DNA of 64,000 nucleotides from Prosapia bicincta. Its lineage: Eukaryota > Arthropoda > Insecta > Hemiptera > Cercopidae. The position numbers and the translations under genes were made by a program. The DNA lies in the NCBI GenBank assembly GCA_036971475.1, contig JBAIZL010000005.1, forward strand, positions 173,619,386 through 173,683,385. The letters run 5' to 3'. Of this stretch, positions 1 through 26,224 are shown piece by piece. The notes under the pieces were generated by a model, which was given only the letters and a program-made list of their open reading frames with translations, was not told the origin of the DNA and searched no databases. Numbering within the stretch: position 1 is the stretch's first letter; each line of letters begins with the position of its first letter.

Positions 1-358
1 AATCTGTTGTATTTTGAAATGGCAGAATCAGTGCTGTGATTTCCCAACGGGCGTCTGTGTGAATACAACAGGAAATGGGGAACATTGAAATTGCAAACAA
101 GTTGGACAGGACGTTCATTATCGGAAGATTTTGAGAGGGTAATCTAATTTCTAAAATGATGTTATTTCTATACACTTATAAACAGGAATAATCCTGATGA
201 TGTTGGTACTGTTTGCTAAAGTTTTGAATTAGCAAAACATAAAGTTTTAAATTGTATAATACAATAAAATATTCCTGTAATTGTATTTTCTTGTAAATTT
301 TTTAAATTTTTAAATTAGAAAATATATTATATTTACAAACACACACACACACACACAC

Positions 359-397
<39 letters not shown>

Positions 398-444
398 TAT
401 ATATAATATAAAAAAATATATAATAATAATAATAATAAATATTA

Positions 445-522
<78 letters not shown>

Positions 523-960
523 AATTTACTCTAATAAATATTGGGGAAATTTATTTAAACTTATTTTATCTAAAGAAATAAATTAGTTATAAAATGTTTC
601 CAGGTGGAATTTTATTGTATGAACACGTTTACGAGAAAGCTTTAAAAAAGGTTTTGCGTCACGGTAAACTATCCAAGACTGAATAAACCTTGGAATTAGA
701 GAAAAAATGTATAAAATGTGTGAGTTTTGAGGTTCAATGACCATTTCTTAAGAATTAAATGTAGAAACATTTTCAGGCATATAACATATAATGGCTGTTT
801 AAAGAAGTGGGTTTAAGGAGATAACCTATCACAAAATATTTCTACAACAGGGCATGATTTCATGAAGTTACACAACCGGCGCCAAAATAAAGATAACCTA
901 GAAGTTTGTCTTTGTACAAGTTTAATACTGCACTTCATTTAGTGAAACGTACAGTGTACA
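1..960. other. upstream flank of SDR gene A, no gene seen
   Basis: AT-rich. At about 183-225 there is a decayed copy of the Penelope-type terminal sequence found at 29760-29880 (cctgatgatgttggtactg). No SDR exon of a further upstream copy was found. Promoter elements for gene A are not recognisable; its 5' UTR must lie just before 961. Confidence 0.5.
338..520. repeat. compound AC / TA / AAT microsatellite
   Basis: (AC)n to 359, (TA)n from 363, short AAT units near 421-440, then a long pure (TA)n at 449-520. Confidence 0.95.
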
Positions 961-13632
<12,672 letters not shown>

Positions 13633-13807
13633 ATGGACAAGGACTGATGGTACCTGGGAAATATGCACTGAATGTGAAACATAATTGTATTTTCAATTAA
13701 AAAAATTTCGTTTAGTTTTAAAAGTACTTGATTTTCTATTATACCCCAGCTTATGATTACTATGGTCTAGAAATAATTAATTTTCGTTGAAACAGGAGAA
13801 AAACACT

Positions 13808-13813
13808 AATAAA
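13808..13813 (+). promoter_or_regulatory. candidate poly(A) signal of gene A
   Basis: AATAAA lies about 175 nt after the gene A stop codon; an ATTAAA lies nearer at about 13697. Position only, no transcript evidence. Confidence 0.3.
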
Positions 13814-14005
13814 TAATTATTTTAGCGAGAACAGAAAACAATTGTTGCAGGTGTAGTAAAGTAATAGTAGTAAATGTTTATTCTTGGTTCTGCATTCTAA
13901 AGTCTTCCTGAAAAAAGTATTATAAAAAAAAATATTTTAAAGTCAATTCCTACTAAGGTAAACAAAGAAAAACGTATTTTAGTTACTTTTTATTTTATAA
14001 TTAGA

Positions 14006-14008
<3 letters not shown>

Positions 14009-14076
<68 letters not shown>
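14009..14076. repeat. (TA)n microsatellite
   Basis: Pure TA tract. Confidence 0.95.
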
Positions 14077-14083
<7 letters not shown>

Positions 14084-14433
14084 CTGAATCACAATATTAA
14101 GTGCCAAAATAAAAACAGGATTTCCTTGCAATTTTCCATCATCCATTTTCTTATATATTGGAAGGAACATTTCTCTTATAATTTCATATACACCTTAATT
14201 TATTTCTAGACATCGGAAAGTTCGCTCAGGGCCAAAGTTCTGAACTTCAAACACGTAGTTTCTTAGTTTGAATTGGACCGAAAAAACTTTTAAAATTTAA
14301 TTATTGAATAAATATTTATAAAACTGTATTAACATCAATTGTCATCCACTACAAGTTGAAAAAATAAATTTGAACTTGATTGGAGGAGAAAAACATATTT
14401 TATTAACGATTGAAAATTTGTATAATATATACA

Positions 14434-14434
<1 letters not shown>

Positions 14435-14488
<54 letters not shown>
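14435..14488. repeat. (TA)n microsatellite bordering the satellite array
   Basis: Pure TA tract 76 nt before the first 158-bp satellite monomer. Confidence 0.95.
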
Positions 14489-14491
<3 letters not shown>

Positions 14492-14564
14492 AGAGAGTGA
14501 ACTAATGGTCGGAATATAAACATATAGGTTTTTGCTTTATCTATTGATATAGTTTTCTCAAACT

Positions 14565-17500
14565 GCCAGAGGATCACTATGTCTCTACCTTTATCCTACC
14601 TACTTGTAGTTTATACAAAGGAGTGTAACGGGTATACACCTCTTTATAACTATGATGGAGCATGTCTACCTCAACTAAGCGAGCTTGTTCGCATGTGGCA
14701 TTAACATTCCCCTATTCTTAGTGCCAGAGGATCATTATGTCTCTACCTTTATCCCACCTACTTGTAGTTTATACAAAGGAGTGTAACGGGTATACACCTC
14801 TTTATAACTATGATGGAGCATGCCTACCTCAACTAAGCGAAGTTGTTCGCATGTGGCATTAACATTCCCCTATTCTTAGTGCCACAGGATCACTATGTCT
14901 CTACCTTTATCCTACTTACTTGTAGCTTATACAAAGGAGTGTAACAGGTATACACCTCTTTATAACTATGATGGAGCATGTCTACCTCAACTAAGCGAAG
15001 TTGTTCGCATGTGGCATTAACATTCCCCTATACTTAGTGCCAGAGGATCACTATGTCTCTACCTTTATCCTACTTACTTGTAGTTTATACAAAGGAGTGT
15101 AACAGGTATACACCTCTTTATAACTATGATGGAGCATGTCTACCTCAACTAAGCGAAGTTGTTCGCATGTGGCATTAACATTCCCCTATTCTTAGTGCCA
15201 GAGGATCACTATGTCTCTACCTTTATCCTACTTACTTGTAGTTTATACAAAGGAGTGTAACAGGTATACACCTCTTTATAACTATGATGGAGCATGTCTA
15301 CCTCAACTAAGCGAAGTTGTTCGCATGTGGCATTACCATTCCCCTATTCTTAGTGCCACAGGATCACTATGTCTCTACCTTTATCCTACTTACTTGTAGT
15401 TTATACAAAGGAGTGTAACAGGTATACACCTCCTTATAACTATGATGGAGCATGTCTACCTCAACTAAGCGAGCTTGTTCGCATGTGGCATTAACATTCC
15501 CCTATTCTTAGTGCCAGAGGATCACTATGTCTCTACCTTTATCCTACCTACTTACTTGTAGTTTATACAAAGGAGTGTAACGGGTATACACCTCTTTATA
15601 ACTATGATGGAGCATGTCTACCTCAACTAAGCGAAGTTGTTCGCATGTGGCATTAACATTCCCCTATTCTTAGTGCCACAGGATCACTATGTCTCTACCT
15701 TTATCCTACTTACTTGTAGTTTATACAAAGGGGTGTAACAGGTATACACTTCCTTATAACTATGATGGAGCATGTCTACCTCAACTAAGCGAGCTTGTTC
15801 GCATGTGGCATTAACATTCCCCTATTCTTAGTGCCAGAGGATCACTATGTCTCTACCTTTATCCTACCTACTTGTAGTTTATACAAAGGAGTGTAACGGG
15901 TATACACCTCTTTATAACTATGATGGAGCATGCCTACCTCAACTAAGCGAAGTTGTTCGCATGTGGCATTAACATTCCCCTATTCCTAGTGCCACAGGAT
16001 CACTATGTCTCTACCTTTATCCTACTTACTTGTAGCTTATACAAAGGAGTGTAACAGGTATACACCTCTTTATAACTATGATGGAGCATGTCTACCTCAA
16101 CTAAGCGAAGTTGTTCGCATGTGGCATTAACATTCCCCTATTCTTAGTGCCAGAGGATCACTATGTCTCTACCTTTATCCTACTTACTTGTAGTTTATAC
16201 AAAGGAGTGTAACAGGTATACACCTCTTTATAACTATGATGGAGCATGTCTACCTCAACTAAGCGAAGTTGTTCGCATGTGGCATTACCATTCCCCTATT
16301 CTTAGTGCCACAGGATCACTATGTCTCTACCTTTATCCTACTTACTTGTAGTTTATACAAAGGAGTGTAACAGGTATACACCTCCTTATAACTATGATGG
16401 AGCATGTCTACCTCAACTAAGCGAGCTTGTTCGCATGTGGCATTAACATTCCCCTATTCTTAGTGCCAGAGGATCACTATGTCTCTACCTTTATCCTACC
16501 TACTTACTTGTAGTTTATACAAAGGAGTGTAACGGGTATACACCTCTTTATAACTATGATGGAGCATGTCTACCTCAACTAAGCGAAGTTGTTCGCATGT
16601 GGCATTAACATTCCCCTATTCTTAGTGCCACAGGATCACTATGTCTCTACCTTTATCCTACTTACTTGTAGTTTATACAAAGGAGTGTAACAGGTATACA
16701 CTTCCTTATAACTATGATGGAGCATGTCTACCTCAACTAAGCGAGCTTGTTCGCATGTGGCATTAACATTCCCCTATTCTTAGTGCCAGAGGATCACTAT
16801 GTCTCTACCTTTATCCTACCTACTTGTAGTTTATACAAAGGAGTGTAACGGGTATACACCTCTTTATAACTATGATGGAGCATGTCTACCTCAACTAAGC
16901 GAGCTTGTTCGCATGTGGCATTAACATTCCCCTATTCTTAGTGCCAGAGGATCATTATGTCTCTACCTTTATCCCACCTACTTGTAGTTTATACAAAGGA
17001 GTGTAACGGGTATACACCTCTTTATAACTATGATGGAGCATGCCTACCTCAACTAAGCGAAGTTGTTCGCATGTGGCATTAACATTCCCCTATTCTTAGT
17101 GCCACAGGATCACTATGTCTCTACCTTTATCCTACTTACTTGTAGCTTATACAAAGGAGTGTAACAGGTATACACCTCTTTATAACTATGATGGAGCATG
17201 TCTACCTCAACTAAGCGAAGTTGTTCGCATGTGGCATTAACATTCCCCTATACTTAGTGCCAGAGGATCACTATGTCTCTACCTTTATCCTACTTACTTG
17301 TAGTTTATACAAAGGAGTGTAACAGGTATACACCTCTTTATAACTATGATGGAGCATGTCTACCTCAACTAAGCGAAGTTGTTCGCATGTGGCATTAACA
17401 TTCCCCTATTCTTAGTGCCACAGGATCACTATGTCTCTACCTTTATCCTACTTACTTGTAGTTTATACAAAGGAGTGTAACAGGTATACACTTCCTTATA

Positions 17501-20500
17501 ACTATGATGGAGCATGTCTACCTCAACTAAGCGAGCTTGTTCGCATGTGGCATTAACATTCCCCTATTCTTAGTGCCAGAGGATCACTATGTCTCTACCT
17601 TTATCCTACCTACTTGTAGTTTATACAAAGGAGTGTAACGGGTATACACCTCTTTATAACTATGATGGAGCATGCCTACCTCAACTAAGCGAAGTTGTTC
17701 GCATGTGGCATTAACATTCCCCTATTCTTAGTGCCAAAGGATCACTATGTCTCTACCTTTATCCTACCTACTTGTAGTTTATACAAAGGAGTGTAACGGG
17801 TATACACCTCTTTATAACTATGATGGAGCATGCCTACCTCAACTAAGCGAAGTTGTTCGCATGTGGCATTAACATTCCCCTATTCCTAGTGCCACAGGAT
17901 CACTATGTCTCTACCTTTATCCTACTTACTTGTAGCTTATACAAAGGAGTGTAACAGGTATACACCTCTTTATAACTATGATGGAGCATGTCTACCTCAA
18001 CTAAGCGAAGTTGTTCGCATGTGGCATTAACATTCCCCTATTCTTAGTGCCAGAGGATCACTATGTCTCTACCTTTATCCTACTTACTTGTAGTTTATAC
18101 AAAGGAGTGTAACAGGTATACACCTCTTTATAACTATGATGGAGCATGTCTACCTCAACTAAGCGAAGTTGTTCGCATGTGGCATTACCATTCCCCTATT
18201 CTTAGTGCCACAGGATCACTATGTCTCTACCTTTATCCTACTTACTTGTAGTTTATACAAAGGAGTGTAACAGGTATACACCTCCTTATAACTATGATGG
18301 AGCATGTCTACCTCAACTAAGCGAGCTTGTTCGCATGTGGCATTAACATTCCCCTATTCTTAGTGCCAGAGGATCACTATGTCTCTACCTTTATCCTACC
18401 TACTTACTTGTAGTTTATACAAAGGAGTGTAACGGGTATACACCTCTTTATAACTATGATGGAGCATGTCTACCTCAACTAAGCGAAGTTGTTCGCATGT
18501 GGCATTAACATTCCCCTATTCTTAGTGCCACAGGATCACTATGTCTCTACCTTTATCCTACTTACTTGTAGTTTATACAAAGGAGTGTAACAGGTATACA
18601 CTTCCTTATAACTATGATGGAGCATGTCTACCTCAACTAAGCGAGCTTGTTCGCATGTGGCATTAACATTCCCCTATTCTTAGTGCCAGAGGATCACTAT
18701 GTCTCTACCTTTATCCTACCTACTTGTAGTTTATACAAAGGAGTGTAACGGGTATACACCTCTTTATAACTATGATGGAGCATGCCTACCTCAACTAAGC
18801 GAAGTTGTTCGCATGTGGCATTAACATTCCCCTATTCCTAGTGCCACAGGATCACTATGTCTCTACCTTTATCCTACTTACTTGTAGCTTATACAAAGGA
18901 GTGTAACAGGTATACACCTCTTTATAACTATGATGGAGCATGTCTACCTCAACTAAGCGAAGTTGTTCGCATGTGGCATTAACATTCCCCTATTCTTAGT
19001 GCCAGAGGATCACTATGTCTCTACCTTTATCCTACTTACTTGTAGTTTATACAAAGGAGTGTAACAGGTATACACCTCTTTATAACTATGATGGAGCATG
19101 TCTACCTCAACTAAGCGAAGTTGTTCGCATGTGGCATTACCATTCCCCTATTCTTAGTGCCACAGGATCACTATGTCTCTACCTTTATCCTACTTACTTG
19201 TAGTTTATACAAAGGAGTGTAACAGGTATACACCTCCTTATAACTATGATGGAGCATGTCTACCTCAACTAAGCGAGCTTGTTCGCATGTGGCATTAACA
19301 TTCCCCTATTCTTAGTGCCAGAGGATCACTATGTCTCTACCTTTATCCTACCTACTTACTTGTAGTTTATACAAAGGAGTGTAACGGGTATACACCTCTT
19401 TATAACTATGATGGAGCATGTCTACCTCAACTAAGCGAAGTTGTTCGCATGTGGCATTAACATTCCCCTATTCTTAGTGCCACAGGATCACTATGTCTCT
19501 ACCTTTATCCTACTTACTTGTAGTTTATACAAAGGAGTGTAACAGGTATACACTTCCTTATAACTATGATGGAGCATGTCTACCTCAACTAAGCGAGCTT
19601 GTTCGCATGTGGCATTAACATTCCCCTATTCTTAGTGCCAGAGGATCACTATGTCTCTACCTTTATCCTACCTACTTGTAGTTTATACAAAGGAGTGTAA
19701 CGGGTATACACCTCTTTATAACTATGATGGAGCATGCCTACCTCAACTAAGCGAAGTTGTTCGCATGTAGCATTAACATTCCCCTATTCCTAGTACCACA
19801 GGATCACTATGTCTCTACCTTTATCCTACTTACTTGTAGCTTATACAAAGGAGTGTAACAGGTATACACCTCTTTATAACTATGATGGAGCATGTCTACC
19901 TCAACTAAGCGAAGTTGTTCGCATGTGGCATTAACATTCCCCTATTCTTAGTGCCAGAGGATCACTATGTCTCTACCTTTATCCTACTTACTTGTAGTTT
20001 ATACAAAGGAGTGTAACAGGTATACACCTCTTTATAACTATGATGGAGCATGTCTACCTCAACTAAGCGAAGTTGTTCGCATGTGGCATTACCATTCCCC
20101 TATTCTTAGTGCCACAGGATCACTATGTCTCTACCTTTATCCTACTTACTTGTAGTTTATACAAAGGAGTGTAACAGGTATACACCTCCTTATAACTATG
20201 ATGGAGCATGTCTACCTCAACTAAGCGAGCTTGTTCGCATGTGGCATTAACATTCCCCTATTCTTAGTGCCAGAGGATCACTATGTCTCTACCTTTATCC
20301 TACCTACTTACTTGTAGTTTATACAAAGGAGTGTAACGGGTATACACCTCTTTATAACTATGATGGAGCATGTCTACCTCAACTAAGCGAAGTTGTTCGC
20401 ATGTGGCATTAACATTCCCCTATTCTTAGTGCCACAGGATCACTATGTCTCTACCTTTATCTTACCTACTTACTTGTAGTTTATACAATGGAGTGTAACG

Positions 20501-23500
20501 GGTATACACCTCTTTATAACTATGATGGAGCATGTCTACCTCAACTAAACGAGCTTGTTCGCATATGGCATTAACATTCCCCTATTCTTAGTGCCAGAGG
20601 ATCACTATGTCTCTACCTTTATCCCACCTACTTGTAGTTAATACAAAGGAGTGTAACGAGTATACACCTCTTTATAACTATGATGGAGCATGTCTACCTC
20701 AACTAAGCGAGCTTGTTCGCATGTGGCATTAACATTCCCCTATTCTTAGTGCCAGAGGATCACTATGTCTCTACCTTTATCCTACCTACTTACTTGTAGT
20801 TTATACAAAGGAGTGTAACGGGTAAACACCTCTTTATAACTATGATGGAGCATGTCTACCTCAACTAAGCGAAGTTGTTCGCATGTGGCATTAACATTCC
20901 CCTATTCTTAGTGCCACAGGATCACTATGTCTCTACCTTTATCTTACCTACTTACTTGTAGTTTATACAATGGAGTGTAACGGGTATACACTTCCTTATA
21001 ACTATGATGGAGCATGTCTACCTCAACTAAGCGAGCTTGTTCGCATGTGGCATTAACATTCCCCTATTCTTAGTGCCAGAGGATCACTATGTCTCTACCT
21101 TTATCCTACCTACTTGTAGTTTATACAAAGGAGTTTAACGGGTATACACCTCTTTATAACTATGATGGAGCATGCCTACCTCAACTAAGCGAAGTTGTTC
21201 GCATGTGGCATTAACATTCCCCTATTCCTAGTGCCACAGGATCACTATGTCTCTACCTTTATCCTACTTACTTGTAGCTTATACAAAGGAGTGTAACAGG
21301 TATACACCTCTTTATAACTATGATGGAGCATGTCTACCTCAACTAAGCGAAGTTGTTCGCATGTGGCATTAACATTCCCCTATTCTTAGTGCCAGAGGAT
21401 CACTATGTCTCTACCTTTATCCTACTTACTTGTAGTTTATACAAAGGAGTGTAACAGGTATACACCTCTTTATAACTATGATGGAGCATGTCTACCTCAA
21501 CTAAGCGAAGTTGTTCGCATGTGGCATTACCTTTCCCCTATTCTTAGTGCCACAGGATCACTATGTCTCTACCTTTATCCTACTTACTTGTAGTTTATAC
21601 AAAGGAGTGTAACAGGTATACACCTCCTTATAACTATGATGGAGCATGTCTACCTCAACTAAGCGAGCTTGTTCGCATGTGGCATTAACATTCCCCTATT
21701 CTTAGTGCCAGAGGATCACTATGTCTCTACCTTTATCCTACCTACTTACTTGTAGTTTATACAAAGGAGTGTAACGGGTATACACCTCTTTATAACTATG
21801 ATGGAGCATGTCTACCTCAACTAAGCGAAGTTGTTCGCATGTGGCATTAACATTCCCCTATTCTTAGTGCCACAGGATCACTATGTCTCTACCTTTATCC
21901 CACCTACTTGTAGTTTATACAAAGGAGTGTAACGGGTATACACCTCTTTATAACTATGATGGAGCATGTCTACCTCAACTAAGCGAGCTTGTTCGCATGT
22001 GGCATTAACATTCCCCTATTCTTAGTGCCAGAGGATCACTATGTCTCTACCTTTATCCCACCTACTTGTAGTTTATACAAAGGAGTGTAACGGGTATACA
22101 CCTCTTTATAACTATGATGGAGCATGCCTACCTCAACTAAGCGAAGTTGTTCGCATGTGGCATTAACATTCCCCTATTCTTAGTGCCACAGGATCACTAT
22201 GTCTCTACCTTTATCCTACTTACTTGTAGTTTATACAAAGGAGTGTAACAGGTATACACTTCCTTATAACTATGATGGAGCATGTCTACCTCAACTAAGC
22301 GAGCTTGTTCGCATGTGGCATTAACATTCCCCTATTCTTAGTGCCAGAGGATCACTATGTCTCTACCTTTATCCTACCTACTTGTAGTTTATACAAAGGA
22401 GTGTAACGGGTATACACCTCTTTATAACTATGATGGAGCATGCCTACCTCAACTAAGCGAAGTTGTTCGCATGTGGCATTAACATTCCCCTATTCCTAGT
22501 GCCACAGGATCACTATGTCTCTACCTTTATCCTACTTACTTGTAGCTTATACAAAGGAGTGTAACAGGTATACACCTCTTTATAACTATGATGGAGCATG
22601 CCTACCTCAACTAAGCGAAGTTGTTCGCATGTGGCATTAACATTCCCCTATTCTTAGTGCCACAGGATCACTATGTCTCTACCTTTATCCTACTTACTTG
22701 TAGTTTATTCAAAGGAGTGTAACAGGTATACACCTCTTTATAACTATGATGTAGCATGTCTACCTCAACTAAGCGAAGTTGTTCGCATGTCGCATTACCA
22801 TTCCCCTATTCTTAGTGCCACAGGATCACTATGTCTCTACCTTTATCCTACTTACTTGTAGTTTATACAAAGGAGTGTAACAGGTATACACCTCCTTATA
22901 ACTATGATGGAGCATGTCTACCTCAACTAAGCGAGGTTGTTCGCATGTGGCATTAACATTCCCCTATTCTTAGTGCCAGAGGATCACTATGTCTCTACCT
23001 TTATCCTACCTACTTACTTGTAGTTTATACAAAGGAGTGTAACGGGTATACACCTCTTTATAACTATGATGGCGCATGTCTACCTCAACTAAGCGAAGTT
23101 GTTCGTATGTGGCATTAACATTCCCCTATTCTTAGTGCCACAGGATCACTATGTCTCTACCTTTATCTTACCTACTTACTTGTAGTTTATACAAAGGAGT
23201 GTAACAGGTATACACCTCTTTATAACTATGATGGAGCATGTCTACCTCAACTAAGCGAAGTTGTTCGCATGTGGCATTAACATTCCCCTATTCTTAGTGC
23301 CAGAGGATCACTATGTCTCTACCTTTATCCTACCTACTTGTAGTTTATACAAAGGAGTGTAACGGGTATACACCTCTTTATAACTATGATGGACCATGTC
23401 TACCTCAACTAAGCGAGCTTGTTCGCATGTGGCATTAACATTCCCCTATTTTTAGTTCTAGAGGATCACTATGTCTCTACCTTTATCCTACCTACTTGTA

Positions 23501-23798
23501 GTTTATACAAAGGAGTGTAACGGGTATACACCTCTTTATAACTATGATGGACCATGTCTACCTCAACTATGCGAGCTTGTTCGCATGTGGCATTAACATT
23601 CCCCTATTCTTAGTGCCAGAGGATCACTATGTCTCTACCTTTATCCTACCTACTTGTAGTTTATACAAAGGAGTGTAACGGGTATACACCTCTTTATAAC
23701 TATGATGGACCATGTCTACCTCAACTAACCGAGCTTGTTCGCATGTGGCATTAACATTCCCCTATTCTTAGTGCCAGAGGATCACTATGTCTCTTCCT
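14565..23798. repeat. 158-bp satellite array, 58 complete monomers with higher-order structure
   Basis: Each monomer begins gccagaggatcactatgtct and ends attcccctattcttagt. Monomer starts at 14565, 14723, 14881 and 15039 give a 158-nt period. Eleven monomers carry an extra 4 nt (cctacctacttacttg). 47x158 + 11x162 = 9208 nt, exactly the distance to the start of the truncated last copy at 23773. Diagnostic variants (attaccattcccc) recur at 952-nt spacing (15211, 16163; 18063, 19015, 19967 as markers), so a six-monomer higher-order unit exists. A variant pair (ggatcattatg at 14729 and 16949) shows a 2220-nt, 14-monomer duplication. No coding role: 62-codon frames in it are periodic artefacts. 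The right edge decays after 23798. Confidence 0.97.
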
Positions 23799-26224
23799 TA
23801 TATCTATCTAATTTTAACTCCCATATCTTTTACTTCATATAAGGGAGTACTTTATAATATGTCCCATCTAAAACCTAAGTGTACTTTAGTAACACGACCC
23901 TACTACTATATCCCCTATTTACTGTATCTGGGTGAATAATGACCTTGTCTTTGTTATTCCTTACGGGAAATAATAACGATATTATCCCCTGCTTTTTACG
24001 TCTTTGTCTGATTTGATTCAGACGACGCGACGTCCCTATACGAGAACCATTCTGCAAACAAATACTCAGAGTATGCAAGAAAAAAAAACATGCTAGTATA
24101 TTTTGTATGGTCGAGGGCGAAATAAATAAAATTATAACTGATGGGTTTAACCGTGATGTACGAACGGGACGGGACCATTAATTTTAATTTGCAATAATTA
24201 ATGTATTCGCCTCTTGACGTGTCACTATGCGGTGTTATAGGCTTTCAGTTTTGTTTTTGAACAAGCGCCGAAACAAGATTGTAACAGTACTTTGTAAAAG
24301 AATAAAATGTAAAAAAACTGTAATAAAAAGTTGTATGATAGTAAGTCTTGATAAATATTAGACATCACAACTAGGGAAATGTTTAAAGCATTGTACAATA
24401 AATAAACAAAGATTCGAACAATTGTGGTAGTCCCTATAATTTCAAGTTGTAGTCACCCGAGAATGACGTGCACTGGAACAATATAATTTATAAGCATTCG
24501 CAAAAAATATTGAAGTTTCTAAGTATCTGTAGTGCAACGATAGACTTGGGCTGAAATAAAAGTATGAAAACCTGTGTATGAAAAAATATTTAAAAAATAA
24601 TTAGGTATCTATAGCAAGTTATTTGCCATAAAGACGCCATATTGCTGACCAAACAGCTGATTGCTGAGGTGTCACTCAATATCGATAGTAAACATTAGCA
24701 GAAAAACATACAGAAAATATTTATTCAAGGTAACTTGAACACACACAGGATAAGTTAAAACAGCAATGCACAAGGAAAGTTATATTTTATAACATGAAGC
24801 AGTACTTCTTAATGTCCTTTCTGCCACGGTTTATACATAAGTGTTAGTATTACTGAAGTGAAGCGTGAAATGATTTCACTATTTTAGAAAAAAACCGTGG
24901 GAAATTCATAATAAATAACAAAAATCAACCCCTAACTACAATATTGTGTTGGTTAACCTTGTGTACACTTCTAGAGATAGGTTTTTGTTGCCTTTGAGGA
25001 AGGTTGATTTGCGACCAAAATGTTCATGAGGTAAATAAATTAGTTATTTTGGTTATAGTGTTTGACTTATTCATTGAGTTGATTTGCGCTCACAAGCATT
25101 GATGTCAACAAAACGTGTCTACATTGCCCACTTATGGCCTAACAGTTATTCAGGCCTTAGAGAGTTTATTTATTAAAAAAGTTTGATAAGTATCTAAAAT
25201 AAATGTTTTGTGGTTAGAAAATTTGTTTCAGTAAAGATTTATAAGGCTATCATTGTTTATGTGTATTTTGCCAGTTAGTCAAATTTTAGGAAAAGGAAAA
25301 ACCTTTTTCAACGTAAACAAGTAGTTGGTAAGAGTAGAGAATAAATAAATATCAACCTGTGTTTATATAGGCACTCGTATGAAGTCTTTTATAAAAGAAA
25401 ATTTGGATGATAAACGAGTTAAATCTATTTTTATTTTAACTTTTACAGCAAAATTTCGGAAACTTACTCCTTGCCCTGATCAAGTGTGAAACTATTCTAG
25501 TACGGTACACAAAAAACCTTATATTTATCAAAAAAAAAGTTCAATGTTTAATATGTCTACATCCTACATTTCAATATTAAAAATTATTTTAGTGCAGTCA
25601 ATGAAATTAAAAATAGGGTCTTACCTCAGAAATCTTTTAATCTCATTCGATTATCATGAAAATTTACAAACAAGATTATTTTACCCTTAACTTCAAAACC
25701 GACATGGTCCCGACTAAGCCTTTAGGGTACTTTTAAAGGGAAAATCCACCCCTTCTGCGAGATATGGAAAATTTGTCTAATTTAAACACTTTATTGGTGA
25801 AAATATTCTTTAGTTACGAAGAATAAATAGGCCTATTCTTTAACATTTTTAAGCGCAATTTATGATTTAAATCAAATTTTCAACCATTAGAAATTACCCT
25901 TTAAGCCGAAAATCATGAAAAAATTGTGGTTTAGACTCCCTGAAATATTAAATAGCACATTAACAACGTTCAAAAAATATTAACTGCTTATCAAATAACT
26001 TATTCACATAAAGTGAATTTTCAACTCTTATAAACCACACCCTAAAATCAATGAAAAATTATTTTTCAGCAGCTTCAACTGATTTAAATGTCCATTTATA
26101 AATATTAAAATCGACTGTACTAAATATACAAAATACTTTTTTTTGGTGAAATATCAATCCTTAAAAACTACCCTTTGTCATGAAATTAATGAAAATAATT
26201 ATATTTCAGCAAGTTTGGCAGCTT
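23799..26224. other. intergenic DNA after the satellite
   Basis: Unique AT-rich sequence. A Penelope/hammerhead-like word cluster (tgaggaaggttgatttgcgacc) is near 24996. From about 25680 to 26210 there are weak repeats about 130-145 nt apart (ttcaac.attag/aaattaccct forms). No gene recognised. Confidence 0.45.

Larger units (their letters stand above)
13633..14434. other. 3' flank of gene A
   Basis: 3' UTR candidate with AATAAA at 13808. A pure (TA)n lies at 14009-14076. No gene seen. Confidence 0.5.

Noticed and set aside
1..170. Terminal exon of a further upstream SDR copy
   Set aside because: No acceptor followed by the short I/V-x-E-I/L C-terminal pattern seen in genes A-C.
15211..22861. 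Recurring identical 62-codon frames
   Set aside because: They are the same stretch of the 158-bp satellite repeated at higher-order spacing, not a gene family.
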